In this document: positions 17,676-26,155 of the stretch, in pieces
Numbering within the stretch: position 1 is the stretch's first letter
Layout of the letters: each line of letters starts with the position of its first letter
Source: Azospirillum formosense
GTDB taxonomy: Bacteria; Pseudomonadota; Alphaproteobacteria; Azospirillales; Azospirillaceae
DNA length: 64,000 nucleotides
NCBI RefSeq assembly: GCF_040500525.1
Contig: NZ_CP159402.1
Location: 1,921,501 to 1,985,500 of the forward strand
Direction of reading: 5' to 3'
Position numbers and translations under genes: made by a program
Notes under the pieces: generated by a model
Database searches by the model: none
What the model was told of the DNA's origin: nothing
Seen by the model: only the letters and a program-made list of their open reading frames with translations

Positions 17676-18317
17676 TCACCCCTCCGCGCCGAACAACGCC
17701 GTGACGGCCGCGTCCTGGTCGACACCGTCGAAGTCCGTCGGCACCGCCAGGGCGGCGGCCAGCCGGCGGCGGTACTCGGAGCGCGGGATCTCCACGGCGC
17801 CGAACTGGCTCAGATGCTCCGTCACGAACTGCGCGTCCAGCAGCGTGTAGCCCGCCGCCCGCAGCCGGGCGACCAGATGCACCAGCGCCACCTTGCTGGC
17901 GTCGGTGACGCGGCTGAACATGCTTTCCCCGAAGAAGGCGCCGCCCAGCGCGACGCCGTACAGGCCGCCGACGAGGCTGCCGCCGCTCCAGCACTCCACG
18001 CTGTGGGCGCAGCCGCGTTCGTGCAGTTCGGTGTAGAGCCGCAGGATGTCGCTATTGATCCAGGTCTTGGGCCGGTCCGGCGTCGGCTCCGCGCAGGCCT
18101 CGATCACCGCGCGGAAGGCCGTGTCGAAGCGCAGTTCGAACGGGCCGCGCCGCACCGTCTTGCGCAGCTTGCGCGGGACGTGGAAGCCCTCCAGCGGCAG
18201 AACGCCGCGCCGCTCCGGATCGAACCAGTACAGCTCCTCGGAGTCGGCGTTCTCCGCCATCGGAAAGATGCCGGCGGCGTAGGCGCGCAGAAGCAGCGAT
18301 GCGGACAGTTCGATCAT
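17676..18317 (-). CDS. aat: Leucyl/phenylalanyl-tRNA-protein transferase
   Basis: A 213-residue enzyme that adds Leu or Phe from tRNA to proteins with N-terminal Arg or Lys, marking them for ClpS/ClpAP decay (N-degron pathway). Blocks: [84 protein letters not shown] and [11 protein letters not shown]. The ATG at 18317 gives the usual length. Confidence 0.95.
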   Translation of the reverse strand: MIELSASLLLRAYAAGIFPMAENADSEELYWFDPERRGVLPLEGFHVPRKLRKTVRRGPFELRFDTAFRAVIEACAEPTPDRPKTWINSDILRLYTELHERGCAHSVECWSGGSLVGGLYGVALGGAFFGESMFSRVTDASKVALVHLVARLRAAGYTLLDAQFVTEHLSQFGAVEIPRSEYRRRLAAALAVPTDFDGVDQDAAVTALFGAEG

Positions 18318-18442
18318 CGCCGGCACTATAGCCGCTCGCCCCCTCACCCCCGCAACGTTATCTCAGCGCACCACTTCCGCGCGACAGGTGGCTCCCACCA
18401 TGGTATGCAACGTGAGAGCGCTTCCCCAGGAGGAATTCCACA

Positions 18443-19096
18443 ATGAAGACGGTTCTGTCAGCCATCATCGCATCGATGGTTGCGTTTCTCTCGATGACCG
18501 GCGCGTCATGGGCGCAGCGCAAGGCGGAGCCCGGCACCTTCGATTACTATGTGCTCAGCCTGTCCTGGTCGCCCACCCATTGCGCCAAGAATCAGGGCGA
18601 CGCCGACCCTGACCAGTGCGGGGTGGAGCGCAAGTTCGGCTTCATCGTCCATGGCCTGTGGCCGCAATACAGCAACGGCGGCTATCCGGCCACCTGCACC
18701 CGCGACCGCACGGTTCCCCGGGCCGTGGTGGACGCCACCATGCCGGTGATGCCCAGCGTCGGGCTGATCGTTCATCAATGGACGAAGCACGGCACCTGCA
18801 GCGGCCTGTCCGTCACCGACTATTTCGCGCAAGTCCGCAAGGCCTTCGGCAAGGTGAAGATTCCCGAGGCGCTTCAGGCCCCGAAGTCCGACCTGTCGAT
18901 CCCGGCGACCCAGGTGGAGCGCCTGTTCGTCCAGGCCAACCCGGGGTTGGAGCCGGAGTCGGTGGCGCTGGTCTGCTCCAAGCGCGACGTGGCCGAGGTG
19001 CGGCTGTGCCTGAACAAGGACCTGACCTTCATGCCCTGCGGCGCCAAGGTGGTCGACCGCTGCCGCCGCGATGCCCTGCTGACCGCGACGCCGTGA
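18443..19096 (+). CDS. Ribonuclease T2 family protein, secreted
   Basis: A 217-residue protein with a signal peptide (ending near SMTGASWAQ). Both catalytic segments of RNase T2 are present: CAS-I FIVHGLWPQY and CAS-II HQWTKHGTCSG, with the catalytic His residues. Eight or so Cys suggest disulfides in the periplasm or outside the cell. It probably degrades RNA for nutrient scavenging, like E. coli RNase I. A strong AGGAGGAATT site precedes the ATG. It lies between aat and accC. Confidence 0.93.
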   Translation: MKTVLSAIIASMVAFLSMTGASWAQRKAEPGTFDYYVLSLSWSPTHCAKNQGDADPDQCGVERKFGFIVHGLWPQYSNGGYPATCTRDRTVPRAVVDATMPVMPSVGLIVHQWTKHGTCSGLSVTDYFAQVRKAFGKVKIPEALQAPKSDLSIPATQVERLFVQANPGLEPESVALVCSKRDVAEVRLCLNKDLTFMPCGAKVVDRCRRDALLTATP

Positions 19097-19183
19097 CGGG
19101 GTATCGGATTCTCGCGGACAACAGGTGCTTCACGGATTTCGTTGGGCTTGCTCAGCGCGTGTTGATCGAACAGGCCCGCACTG

Positions 19184-19207
19184 GGCACGGATATAAAAAT
19201 CCGTGCC
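19184..19207. repeat. 9-bp perfect palindrome with AT-rich loop
   Basis: GGCACGGAT and ATCCGTGCC pair around ATAAAA in the gap after the RNase T2 gene. Further imperfect copies of CACGGATTTC / GAAATCC lie on either side (about 19131 and 19218), so the whole gap is a nest of inverted repeats. No function can be assigned. Confidence 0.4.
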
Positions 19208-19265
19208 AACGTCCGTGAAATCCATGAAGACCTTGTCATCCGAGATTCCGGCGCCCGCACGAACG

Positions 19266-19306
19266 AAAGAGCCCTTCCTCCCCGCCAGGGAAGAAGGGCT
19301 CTTTTT
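19266..19306. terminator. Bidirectional intrinsic terminator between RNase T2 and accC
   Basis: AAAGAGCCCTTC pairs perfectly with GAAGGGCTCTTT across a 15-base loop, with T-run on the plus strand and A-run giving T on the minus strand. It suits the two convergent genes. Confidence 0.85.
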
Positions 19307-19336
19307 GTTGACCCGCTCGGCGAACCGTTCGACGGT

Positions 19337-20680
19337 TTACTTCTTCATGCCCATCAGCTGTTCGAGCCAGTGGATGTCGTAGTTGCCGTCGATAAAGGCC
19401 TGCTGCGCGATGATGCGCTGGTGCAGGGGAAGCGTGGTGTCGACGCCGCCGATCACATACTCCTCGATCGTCCGGCGCAGCCGCATCAGGCACTCGTTGC
19501 GGGTGGTGCCGTGGACGACCAGCTTGGCGATCAGGCTGTCGTAGTGCGGCGGGATGCGGTAGCCGTCGTAGAGCGCCGAGTCGACGCGCACGCCCAGACC
19601 GCCCGGCGCGTGGTAGCCGTCGATCTTCCCCGGCGACGGGATGAAGGTCTCCGGATGCTCCGCGTTCACGCGGCACTCGATCGAATGGCCCTGGAAGCGG
19701 ATGTCCGCCTGGCCGTAGCCGAGCGGGGCGCCGGTCGCCACGCGAATCTGCTCCCGCACCAGATCGATGCCGGTGATCATCTCGGTGATCGTGTGCTCGA
19801 CCTGCAGGCGGGTGTTCATCTCGATGAAGTAGAACTGCCCGTCCTCGAACAGGAACTCCATCGTGCCGACGCCGCGGTAGCCGATGGCCGCCGCCGTCTT
19901 GGCCGCCAGATCGCCGATGAAGGCGCGCTGCTCGGCGTTCAGCGCCGGCGACGGGGCTTCCTCGATGACCTTCTGGTGGCGGCGCTGCACGGAGCAGTCG
20001 CGCTCGCCGAAATGCACGCAGTTGCCGTGCTCGTCGCCGAGAAGCTGGATCTCGATGTGCCGGGGCTTGCCGAGATACTTCTCGATGTAGACCTCGTCGT
20101 TGCCGAAGGCGGCGCGCGCCTCGCCCCGGGCGAGCTGGTAGGCTTCCTTGAGCTGGTCGGGGTTGCGGGCGACCTTCATGCCCTTGCCGCCGCCACCCGC
20201 CGCCGCCTTGATGAGGATCGGATAGCCGGTCTCGCGGCCGATCCTCTCCGCCTCCTCCAGCGTCGGCACCGGGCCGTCGGAGCCGGGGACCACGGGCAGC
20301 CCCTGCTCCATCACCGTCTTCTTGGCGGTGACCTTGTCGCCCATGATGCGGATGTGCTCCGCGGTCGGGCCGATGAAGGTGAAGCCGTGCTCCTCCACCA
20401 TCTCCGCGAACTGGGCGTTTTCCGACAGGAAGCCGATGCCGGGATGGATCGCGTCCGCCCCGGTGATCGACGCCGCCGACAGGATCGCCGGAATGTTCAG
20501 GTAGCTTTCGCGGGCCGACGCGGGGCCGATGCACACGCTCTCGTCCGCGAGGCGGACGTGCATGGCGTCGGCATCGGCGGTGGAATGCACCGCCACGGTC
20601 TGGATTCCCATCTCACGGCAGGCGCGGTGGATGCGCAGAGCAATCTCACCGCGGTTCGCGATCAGGACCTTCTCGAACAT
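19337..20680 (-). CDS. accC: Acetyl-CoA carboxylase, biotin carboxylase subunit
   Basis: A 447-residue ATP-grasp enzyme that carboxylates biotin on AccB, the first step of fatty acid synthesis. Clear blocks: MFEKVLIANRGEIALRIHRA, HPGIGFLSENAQFAEM, the glycine-rich KAAAGGGGKGMKVA loop, GNDEVYIEKYL, HFGERDCSVQRRHQKVIEEAP, EMNTRLQVEHTITEMITGIDLV and RVNAEHP. The frame also opens with GTG at 20704 overlapping the accB stop, but the ATG at 20680 matches the conserved N-terminus. Last gene of aroQ-accB-accC. Confidence 0.96.
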   Translation of the reverse strand: MFEKVLIANRGEIALRIHRACREMGIQTVAVHSTADADAMHVRLADESVCIGPASARESYLNIPAILSAASITGADAIHPGIGFLSENAQFAEMVEEHGFTFIGPTAEHIRIMGDKVTAKKTVMEQGLPVVPGSDGPVPTLEEAERIGRETGYPILIKAAAGGGGKGMKVARNPDQLKEAYQLARGEARAAFGNDEVYIEKYLGKPRHIEIQLLGDEHGNCVHFGERDCSVQRRHQKVIEEAPSPALNAEQRAFIGDLAAKTAAAIGYRGVGTMEFLFEDGQFYFIEMNTRLQVEHTITEMITGIDLVREQIRVATGAPLGYGQADIRFQGHSIECRVNAEHPETFIPSPGKIDGYHAPGGLGVRVDSALYDGYRIPPHYDSLIAKLVVHGTTRNECLMRLRRTIEEYVIGGVDTTLPLHQRIIAQQAFIDGNYDIHWLEQLMGMKK

Positions 20681-20700
20681 CGCCAAGGGATGATCCCCGC

Positions 20701-21150
20701 TCACTCGATGATCATAAGGACTTCGCCGAACTCCACCGGCTGGCTGTCGGAGACCAGGACCTCGACAACCGTGCCGCCCCGCGGGGCCTTGATGGGGTTC
20801 ATGACCTTCATCGCCTCGATGATGAGGACGGTCTGGCCGGCCTTCACCGTGTCGCCGACGCGCACGAAGGGCGTGCCGCCCGGTTCGGCCGCGGCGTAGG
20901 CCGTGCCGACCATCGGCGAGGTGACCGCGCCGGGATGGCTGGCGGGCTTGCCCGCCGGGGCGGCGGCCGGAGCCGCAACGGGAGCGGGAGCGGCGACCGG
21001 AGCGTGCACGGCCACCGCCTGGGCGGCCGTCGGGCGGGTGACGCGGATCCGCTTCTCGCCCTCGGCAAACTCGATCTCGCTCAAGCCCGTCTCACGCAGG
21101 AGATCCGCGAGCTTGCGGACCAGATCGCCGTCGATGTCGAAGCTTGCCAT
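20701..21150 (-). CDS. accB: Acetyl-CoA carboxylase biotin carboxyl carrier protein
   Basis: A 149-residue carrier with an N-terminal helical region, an Ala/Pro-rich flexible linker (about residues 45-70) and a C-terminal biotinyl domain. The biotinylated Lys sits in EAMKVMN (about residue 115), with the usual thumb region before it. Operates with AccC and AccAD. Lies between aroQ and accC, an arrangement common in proteobacteria. Confidence 0.96.
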   Translation of the reverse strand: MASFDIDGDLVRKLADLLRETGLSEIEFAEGEKRIRVTRPTAAQAVAVHAPVAAPAPVAAPAAAPAGKPASHPGAVTSPMVGTAYAAAEPGGTPFVRVGDTVKAGQTVLIIEAMKVMNPIKAPRGGTVVEVLVSDSQPVEFGEVLMIIE

Positions 21151-21173
21151 GGTGTTCGTTTTTCCCGTGTTCC

Positions 21174-21623
21174 TTAGTCGCGCTCGAGGATATTCGCCAT
21201 GGCGTCCAGCGCCAGCAGATACCCGTGCGGGCCGAAGCCGCAGATCATCCCCTTGGCCACCGCGGAAATGTGCGAGTGGTGGCGGATGGCCTCACGCTTG
21301 TAGATGTTGGAGAGATGCACCTCGACGATCGGCAGCTCGGACAGGATCAGCGCGTCCATGATGGCGACGGAGGTGTGGCTGTAGGCGCCGGCGTTGATGA
21401 CGATGCCGTCATGCTCCGTCCGCGCCTGCTGAATCCAGGAAACGAGTTCGCCCTCGTGGTTCGACTGCCGGAAGTCGATGGCCAGCCCGAGCTGTTCAGC
21501 GCGTTCCTGGCACGCGCCTTCCAGGTCGTCGAGCGTCATGGAGCCATAAATGTGCGGTTCGCGCACGCCCAGCATGTTCAGGTTCGGTCCGTTCAGGACC
21601 AGAACGGAAGCGTCGATGGCCAC
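21174..21623 (-). CDS. aroQ: Type II 3-dehydroquinate dehydratase
   Basis: A 149-residue dodecameric enzyme of the shikimate pathway. Motifs: VLNGPNLNMLGVREPHIYG with the catalytic Arg/Tyr loop, RQSNHEGELVSWIQ, INAGAYSHTSVAIMDAL, and VEVHLSNIYKREAIRHHS. First gene of the aroQ-accB-accC operon; 23 bases precede accB. Confidence 0.96.
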   Translation of the reverse strand: MAIDASVLVLNGPNLNMLGVREPHIYGSMTLDDLEGACQERAEQLGLAIDFRQSNHEGELVSWIQQARTEHDGIVINAGAYSHTSVAIMDALILSELPIVEVHLSNIYKREAIRHHSHISAVAKGMICGFGPHGYLLALDAMANILERD

Positions 21624-21748
21624 GGGCCACGCCCCTTTTCCAAGATCGAGTCCGCGCGTTTATAGCACTTTGCGTCGCGCTGGCAATGCCGCATGGCGCA
21701 AACGTTACGCCCATTCGGCGTGTTCTGCCTCCTTCGGCGCCAAACGCC

Positions 21749-22543
21749 TCACGGCGCGGCGGACAGATGGCGGCGCAGCATCTCCTCGAAGGCGCCGCCG
21801 TCCTTCAGCTTCTTCAATCCCGCGTTGAAGGCGGCCAGGATCGCCGCCGCCTCCGGCAAGGAGCGGGAGAGAATCAGGTGCTGCCCGGCGCGGGCGTAGG
21901 GCAAGGAAGCGACACGGATCTCCTCCCCGGCCGCCGCCTTCGCCACCGCGCTGCGCCCGGTGAACTCGTCGATGACGAAGGCGTCCACCCGGCCCGAGGC
22001 GACCATGCGCACGCAGGCCGGCAGGTCCGCCGGGCTTTCGCGCGTAAGGGCTCCCGCCGCGGCCAGCTCCGCCAGTTCCGGCGGCAGGGCGTAGCCGACC
22101 GGCGCGCAGACCCTGCGGCCCCGGAAATCCTCCGGACCGTTGAACGCCATACCGCTGTGGACGGACAGGTAGACGAGCTGGCGCACTTCCAGCAGCGGGT
22201 CGGAGAACAGCATCTCCATGGCGCGGTCCGGCGTGCGGACATAGGGGAAGGTGCCGAGGAACCTGCCCGCCAGCACGCCGTCGTAGCCGCGGCGCCAGGG
22301 CATGAAGCGCACCTCGTAGCGCAGCCCGACCTCGCCGAAGGCGCGGCGCACGATGTCGGTTAGCAGGCCGCCCTCCGGCAGGTCCTCCCCGGTGAAGGGC
22401 GCGAAGTCGTTGCCGGTGACCAAGTCCAGAGCCGTGCCGCGGGGGGCCGGGCCGAGGGGCGCCGAATCGATCGGGGCGGCCCGGACGGGGCCGACGGCCG
22501 CCAGCAGCAAGAGCATGGCCAGGAGACACCGCCGCCCCGCCAT
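21749..22543 (-). CDS. Periplasmic solute-binding protein, family 3 type
   Basis: A 264-residue protein with a signal peptide (MAGRRCLLAMLLLLAAVGPVRA) and a bacterial extracellular solute-binding family 3 fold: VTGNDFAPFTGEDLPEGGLLTDIVRRAF, FMPWRRGYDGVLAGRFLGTFPYVRTPDR and RVDAFVIDEFTGR. No permease or ATPase genes are adjacent, so it may be an orphan receptor or sensor for a polar compound. The frame stays open far upstream, but GGGGA before the ATG at 22543 and the signal peptide fix the start. Confidence 0.8.
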   Translation of the reverse strand: MAGRRCLLAMLLLLAAVGPVRAAPIDSAPLGPAPRGTALDLVTGNDFAPFTGEDLPEGGLLTDIVRRAFGEVGLRYEVRFMPWRRGYDGVLAGRFLGTFPYVRTPDRAMEMLFSDPLLEVRQLVYLSVHSGMAFNGPEDFRGRRVCAPVGYALPPELAELAAAGALTRESPADLPACVRMVASGRVDAFVIDEFTGRSAVAKAAAGEEIRVASLPYARAGQHLILSRSLPEAAAILAAFNAGLKKLKDGGAFEEMLRRHLSAAP

Positions 22544-22578
22544 CGCCCCGTCCCCGCCCCTCGTCCGCGGCCGCCCAC

Positions 22579-24042
22579 TCACTCCGCCGGGGCGCGGTTG
22601 CGCCGCCCGGCGGGGTCGGTGAACAGGTCGTTGATGCGCTGGACATGCTCCGCCACCGCCTCGCGGATGGAGAAGATGCGCTTCTCGGCGCCGCCGCTCC
22701 AGCCAACCGGCTTCTTGCGGAAGATCGAACGGAAGAAGCGGGTGTTGCGCAGGAAGCCCTGCTGGAGGTTCAGGTCGACGTCGCCGTAGCGCTCCGGCAG
22801 GCTGCGGGCGACCCGCTTGGCCATGAAGGAGCGCAGCCAGAAATGGCCGGCGCCGAACAGGCCGCCCAGCACCACCAGCGCCGCCAGCACCCCGACCGGC
22901 AGGCCGCCGGCCCAGGCCGGCTGCGACTGGGTCAGCCAGCTCAGGAAGGCCGACACCGTGTCGCCGCCGGCGAGGCTGGCGATCCCGCCGAACAGCAGCG
23001 CCAGCAGGGCCAGCCACACCGCGTCGCCGATCAGCACCAGCTTGCGCCAGCGCTTCATCGCCGCGGCGAGCTGCGGGACGATCTCGCCCTTCAGCTCCTT
23101 CACGAGGCTGTCGATCATGCCGACGATGCGGTAGGCGCGGGCGACCTCCACCTCGTTGATGCGCACCTGGAGTTCGGCGAGGTCGGAGTCGCGCCGCGCC
23201 TCGTAGCGGGCGCGCACGGCGTCGTCGGCGATGGCGACCGCCGACTTGCTGTCATAGAGCGCGTAGAAGCGGCCCGACACCAGACCGGCCTGGGCGATGG
23301 CGCGCTGCCAGGCGCCGAACACCGCCTCCAGATTGTCCTCCTTCGCCGTCGTGTCGATCTGGTTGAGGATGTAGCAAACCTTGCGCGCGTCGGCGCGGTC
23401 CACCGTCTTCGCCACCAGATGCTTCAGCGTGTCCTGCATCGCCCCCGGCTCCGGGTGGCGTCCGTCGAAGAAGACCAGCACGAGGTCGGACAGCTCGACG
23501 ATGTGATCGACCAGCCGCAGCACCGAGCGGCGCTGGTCGTCGGCGTCGAAGCCCGGCGAGTCGATGAAGATCTTGCCGCGCGCCCGGTCGCCGGACAGCG
23601 TCTTGAGCTGCAGATAGTTGTCGATGCGCTTGCCCTCGCCCGCCGCGACCTTCTCGATCTCGTCGGCGATCCGGTAGAAGGGGAAGCGCGGATCGGCGTT
23701 CAGCGCGGTGCCCGGCAGGGCCTCCCGCCGGGTGTCCGGCCCGTGGCAGATCACCGTGAACTTGTCGTCCACCGCCTGGTTGCCGGTGTTCTGCAGCGGC
23801 GCGCCGAGATAGCCGTTCAGGAAGGTGGACTTGCCCGCGGAGAAGGTGCCCAGCACCGCGATCATCGGCCACCAGGGAATGCGCGTGGTCAGCGACTCGT
23901 GCGGCCCCAGCAGGCCCAGCCGGACCAGCACCCGGTCGAAATTGCGGAAGGTCGGAATGACCGGGAGGAGGTTCGGGTTTTCCGCGCGGAGATGCGCGTC
24001 CAGGGCGGCGAGGCGCTGCTGGAGGGCTTGCCTGGGGGTCAT
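22579..24042 (-). CDS. Dynamin-like membrane GTPase
   Basis: A 487-residue protein. The GTPase domain has a P-loop GTFSAGKST (residues 65-73), G3 DSPGFD (about 161-166) and G4 NQID (227-230, variant of NKxD). Two membrane segments follow near residues 330-352 and 385-405, forming a hairpin anchor, then a basic tail. This is the layout of bacterial dynamin/EHD-like proteins involved in membrane remodelling. The frame extends about 158 codons upstream, but that part is arginine-rich shadow sequence; the ATG at 24042 starts the conserved region. Confidence 0.8.
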   Translation of the reverse strand: MTPRQALQQRLAALDAHLRAENPNLLPVIPTFRNFDRVLVRLGLLGPHESLTTRIPWWPMIAVLGTFSAGKSTFLNGYLGAPLQNTGNQAVDDKFTVICHGPDTRREALPGTALNADPRFPFYRIADEIEKVAAGEGKRIDNYLQLKTLSGDRARGKIFIDSPGFDADDQRRSVLRLVDHIVELSDLVLVFFDGRHPEPGAMQDTLKHLVAKTVDRADARKVCYILNQIDTTAKEDNLEAVFGAWQRAIAQAGLVSGRFYALYDSKSAVAIADDAVRARYEARRDSDLAELQVRINEVEVARAYRIVGMIDSLVKELKGEIVPQLAAAMKRWRKLVLIGDAVWLALLALLFGGIASLAGGDTVSAFLSWLTQSQPAWAGGLPVGVLAALVVLGGLFGAGHFWLRSFMAKRVARSLPERYGDVDLNLQQGFLRNTRFFRSIFRKKPVGWSGGAEKRIFSIREAVAEHVQRINDLFTDPAGRRNRAPAE

Positions 24043-24230
24043 GGCCGGCCGGGTCCCGTTCTGCTGTGAAATGGGGTGACGTGTCGTGTCGGAGGCATTC
24101 TCTAGCACGAGGCGCCGTTGCGATGGGCAGCGAAATTGCCGTGACCGGAAACGCCGTGACGGCGGCGCAGCATCGGCCCTATCCTGATGTTGTCGTCCCA
24201 TTCCAAGCATGACCGCGAGGAGGCAGGCCA

Positions 24231-25208
24231 GTGACTCAGGGACCGCGGGGCCACGGCGCCCATCACCACGATCACGAGGATCATGGGCATGGGCATGACC
24301 ACGGCCACGGGCATTCCCACACGGCGACGGTGACGGCCGACAGCGAGCGGCGGATCCTGTTGGTCCTGCTGATGACCGCCAGCCTGATGGTGGTGGAGGT
24401 GGTGGGCGGCGTGCTGTCCGGGTCGCTCGCCCTGCTGGCCGACGCCGGGCACATGCTGACCGACGCGGCGGCGCTGGCGCTCGCCTGGCTGGCCTTCCGG
24501 CTGGGGAGGCGCCCATCGGACCGGCGGCGCAGCTTCGGCTACCACCGGCTCCAGGTCCTCGCCGCCTTCGTCAACGGCCTCAGCCTGTTCCTGCTCTCCG
24601 CCTGGATCCTGTGGGAGGCGGCGCAGCGGCTGATGGAACCCCAGCCGGTGCTGGGCGGGACCATGATGGCGGTGGCGGTGCTGGGCGGGCTGGGCAACCT
24701 CGCCGGCTTCTATATCCTGCACCGCGGCGACCGCGGGAACCTGAACGTCCGCGGCGCCGCCCTGCATGTGCTGGGCGACCTGCTCGGCTCGGTCGCGGCG
24801 GTCGTGGCGGCGGGCATCATCCTGTGGACCGGCTGGACGCCCATCGACCCCATCCTCTCAGTGCTGGTCGCCCTGCTGATCCTGCGCGGCGCCTGGGAGG
24901 TGGTGCGGCAGAGCGCCCACATCCTGGTGGAGGGCACGCCGGTCGGCATCGACGTGGACGAGTTGCGCAGCGCCCTGCACGAGGCGGTTCCAGCGGTCAC
25001 CGACATCCATCACGTCCATGTCTGGTCGCTCACGGCGGAACGGCCACTGCTGACCATGCACGCCGTGGTGGCGCCGGAAACCGACCGCGACGCGGTGCTG
25101 CGTGACCTCGTCGAGACCCTGCGCGGACGCTTCGGCATCGGCCACGCCACGGTCCAGGTGGAAACCGGTCCCTGCCCCGACGGCCGGGAGATGCACCACG
25201 CGGCCTGA
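24231..25208 (+). CDS. Cation diffusion facilitator, zinc/cadmium/cobalt exporter
   Basis: A 325-residue CDF-family exporter (CzcD/ZitB type). A His-rich N-terminus (HHHDHEDHGHGHDHGHGHSH) probably binds metal; six membrane helices follow with ALLADAGHMLTDAAALALAW (metal-binding HxxxD in helix 2) and HVLGDLLGSVAAVVAAG (helix 5), then a cytoplasmic domain with HHVHVWSLTAERPLLTMH. Proton-driven efflux of Zn2+. GTG start with GAGGAGG 7 bases upstream. No metal regulator is adjacent. Confidence 0.95.
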   Translation: MTQGPRGHGAHHHDHEDHGHGHDHGHGHSHTATVTADSERRILLVLLMTASLMVVEVVGGVLSGSLALLADAGHMLTDAAALALAWLAFRLGRRPSDRRRSFGYHRLQVLAAFVNGLSLFLLSAWILWEAAQRLMEPQPVLGGTMMAVAVLGGLGNLAGFYILHRGDRGNLNVRGAALHVLGDLLGSVAAVVAAGIILWTGWTPIDPILSVLVALLILRGAWEVVRQSAHILVEGTPVGIDVDELRSALHEAVPAVTDIHHVHVWSLTAERPLLTMHAVVAPETDRDAVLRDLVETLRGRFGIGHATVQVETGPCPDGREMHHAA

Positions 25209-25289
25209 CGCGGCCCGTCCGTGCCCTTCTTTCTGTGACCTTCTTTGGTGGCATGGATCGGAAACGGGGCCTGAAACGTTGCTTTCGGC

Positions 25290-25847
25290 ATGACTGCCGA
25301 AAACGACGCCGATCCCCACGCCGACTCCCTGCGCCTGACCGCGGAGGAGCTGGCCTTTCTTCTCAGCGATCCGCAGAGCCACGCGGACCGGGAGGAGCGC
25401 AACGCCCGCGCCAACCGGGCCCGCACCGAGCGACGGCGCAGCGACCCCGCCTATGCGGAACGGCTGCGCAACGAGGACCGGCTGCGCCAGCGGCGGCACC
25501 GCGCCAAGGCGGCCATCGGCCGGCCCGAGCCGGAACCGGAGCCACCCGTTCCCCTGCCCGCCCTGTCGGCGGCGGACGCCCTGCACCGCCTGGAAGCCCA
25601 TCTGGAGGCCGCCGCCACACCGCAGGCGGCCCAGCTGCGCCGCCGCCCGGACGCGTTGCGGCGCTACGCCGCGGCGTTCGAGCTGTACCGCAGCCTGTCG
25701 GCGCAGGGGGAGCGCCCGACGCGCGGCGCCCTCGCCGCCGCCTTCGCCGCACGGCTCGGCCTTGCCCTCACCCCGTCGCAAATCCAGAAGCTGCGCGATC
25801 AGGTCGAGGGTTTCGCCCGTCCGGGCGGTCCCTGGCACGCCGGCTGA
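25290..25847 (+). CDS. Unrecognised 185-residue charged protein
   Basis: No family recognised. Residues about 25-80 are highly basic and acidic with helical character (RANRARTERRRSDPAYAERL), followed by a Pro/Glu linker and an Ala/Arg-rich helical C-terminal half. No signal peptide or membrane segment. The opening LTAEELAFLLSDP and the basic stretch could bind nucleic acid. Codon use matches the neighbours. The reading frame is supported mainly by length and composition. Confidence 0.45.
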   Translation: MTAENDADPHADSLRLTAEELAFLLSDPQSHADREERNARANRARTERRRSDPAYAERLRNEDRLRQRRHRAKAAIGRPEPEPEPPVPLPALSAADALHRLEAHLEAAATPQAAQLRRRPDALRRYAAAFELYRSLSAQGERPTRGALAAAFAARLGLALTPSQIQKLRDQVEGFARPGGPWHAG

Positions 25848-25855
25848 GCGGCGCC

Positions 25856-26037
25856 CCGCGAAGGCCGATACAGGGCGTCACGCAGCCCGGCCCCCGTGGC
25901 CTCTGTTTGGCCCGCAAACGGTCGTTAACGCGCTATTAACTATGAATTAAGGAAGCGTTAAGGCTGTTCGGGGGCTCCGCGACGCTAGGCAATCCGCGCC
26001 GGAGCGCTGCGTGACGGGCTGTATCGGCCTTCGCGGC
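25856..26037. repeat. Long inverted repeat flanking an AT-rich core
   Basis: Arms at 25856-25888 and about 26004-26037 are complementary over some 33 bases with about three mismatches; both contain the block GCCTTCGCGG or its complement. The roughly 115-base core is AT-rich against a GC-rich background and holds the four phased TTAA boxes. No coding frame of note. It lies between the ends of two convergent genes. It could be a small mobile element, a structured RNA or a protein-binding locus. Confidence 0.7.
25925..25961. promoter_or_regulatory. Four TTAA boxes at exact 11-bp spacing (overlapping CtrA-type sites)
   Basis: TTAA occurs at 25925-25928, 25936-25939, 25947-25950 and 25958-25961, each separated by 7 bases. 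TTAA-N7-TTAA is the consensus of the alphaproteobacterial cell-cycle regulator CtrA, so three overlapping sites are formed. The first two boxes are TTAAC, the stronger variant. No annotated gene starts downstream on either strand. Confidence 0.6.
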
Positions 26038-26044
26038 CCCTCTA

Positions 26045-26155
26045 AAGCGAATGTTCATTCCCTTTAGACTCACATGGTCTCATTTGCCGATCGGGCTTCG
26101 GCCGCATGCGCGGCCGGGACCGCCGTCGCGATCCGAAGCGGACTGCATTCCGCTT
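26045..26155. mobile_element. Candidate MITE with IS630-like ends
   Basis: About 111 bases flanked by TA on both sides (26043-26044 and 26156-26157), with ends AAGCGAATG and CATTCCGCTT that are inverted repeats with one gap. The ends resemble those of the IS630-family element at 51305-52364 (AAGCGGATT). IS630/Tc1 elements insert at TA and duplicate it. No coding capacity, so a non-autonomous derivative is suggested. Confidence 0.45.

Noticed and set aside
22579..24516. Long N-terminal extension of the dynamin-like protein
   Set aside because: Residues before the ATG at 24042 are Arg/Pro-rich and overlap the CDF gene region; conserved sequence begins at 24042.
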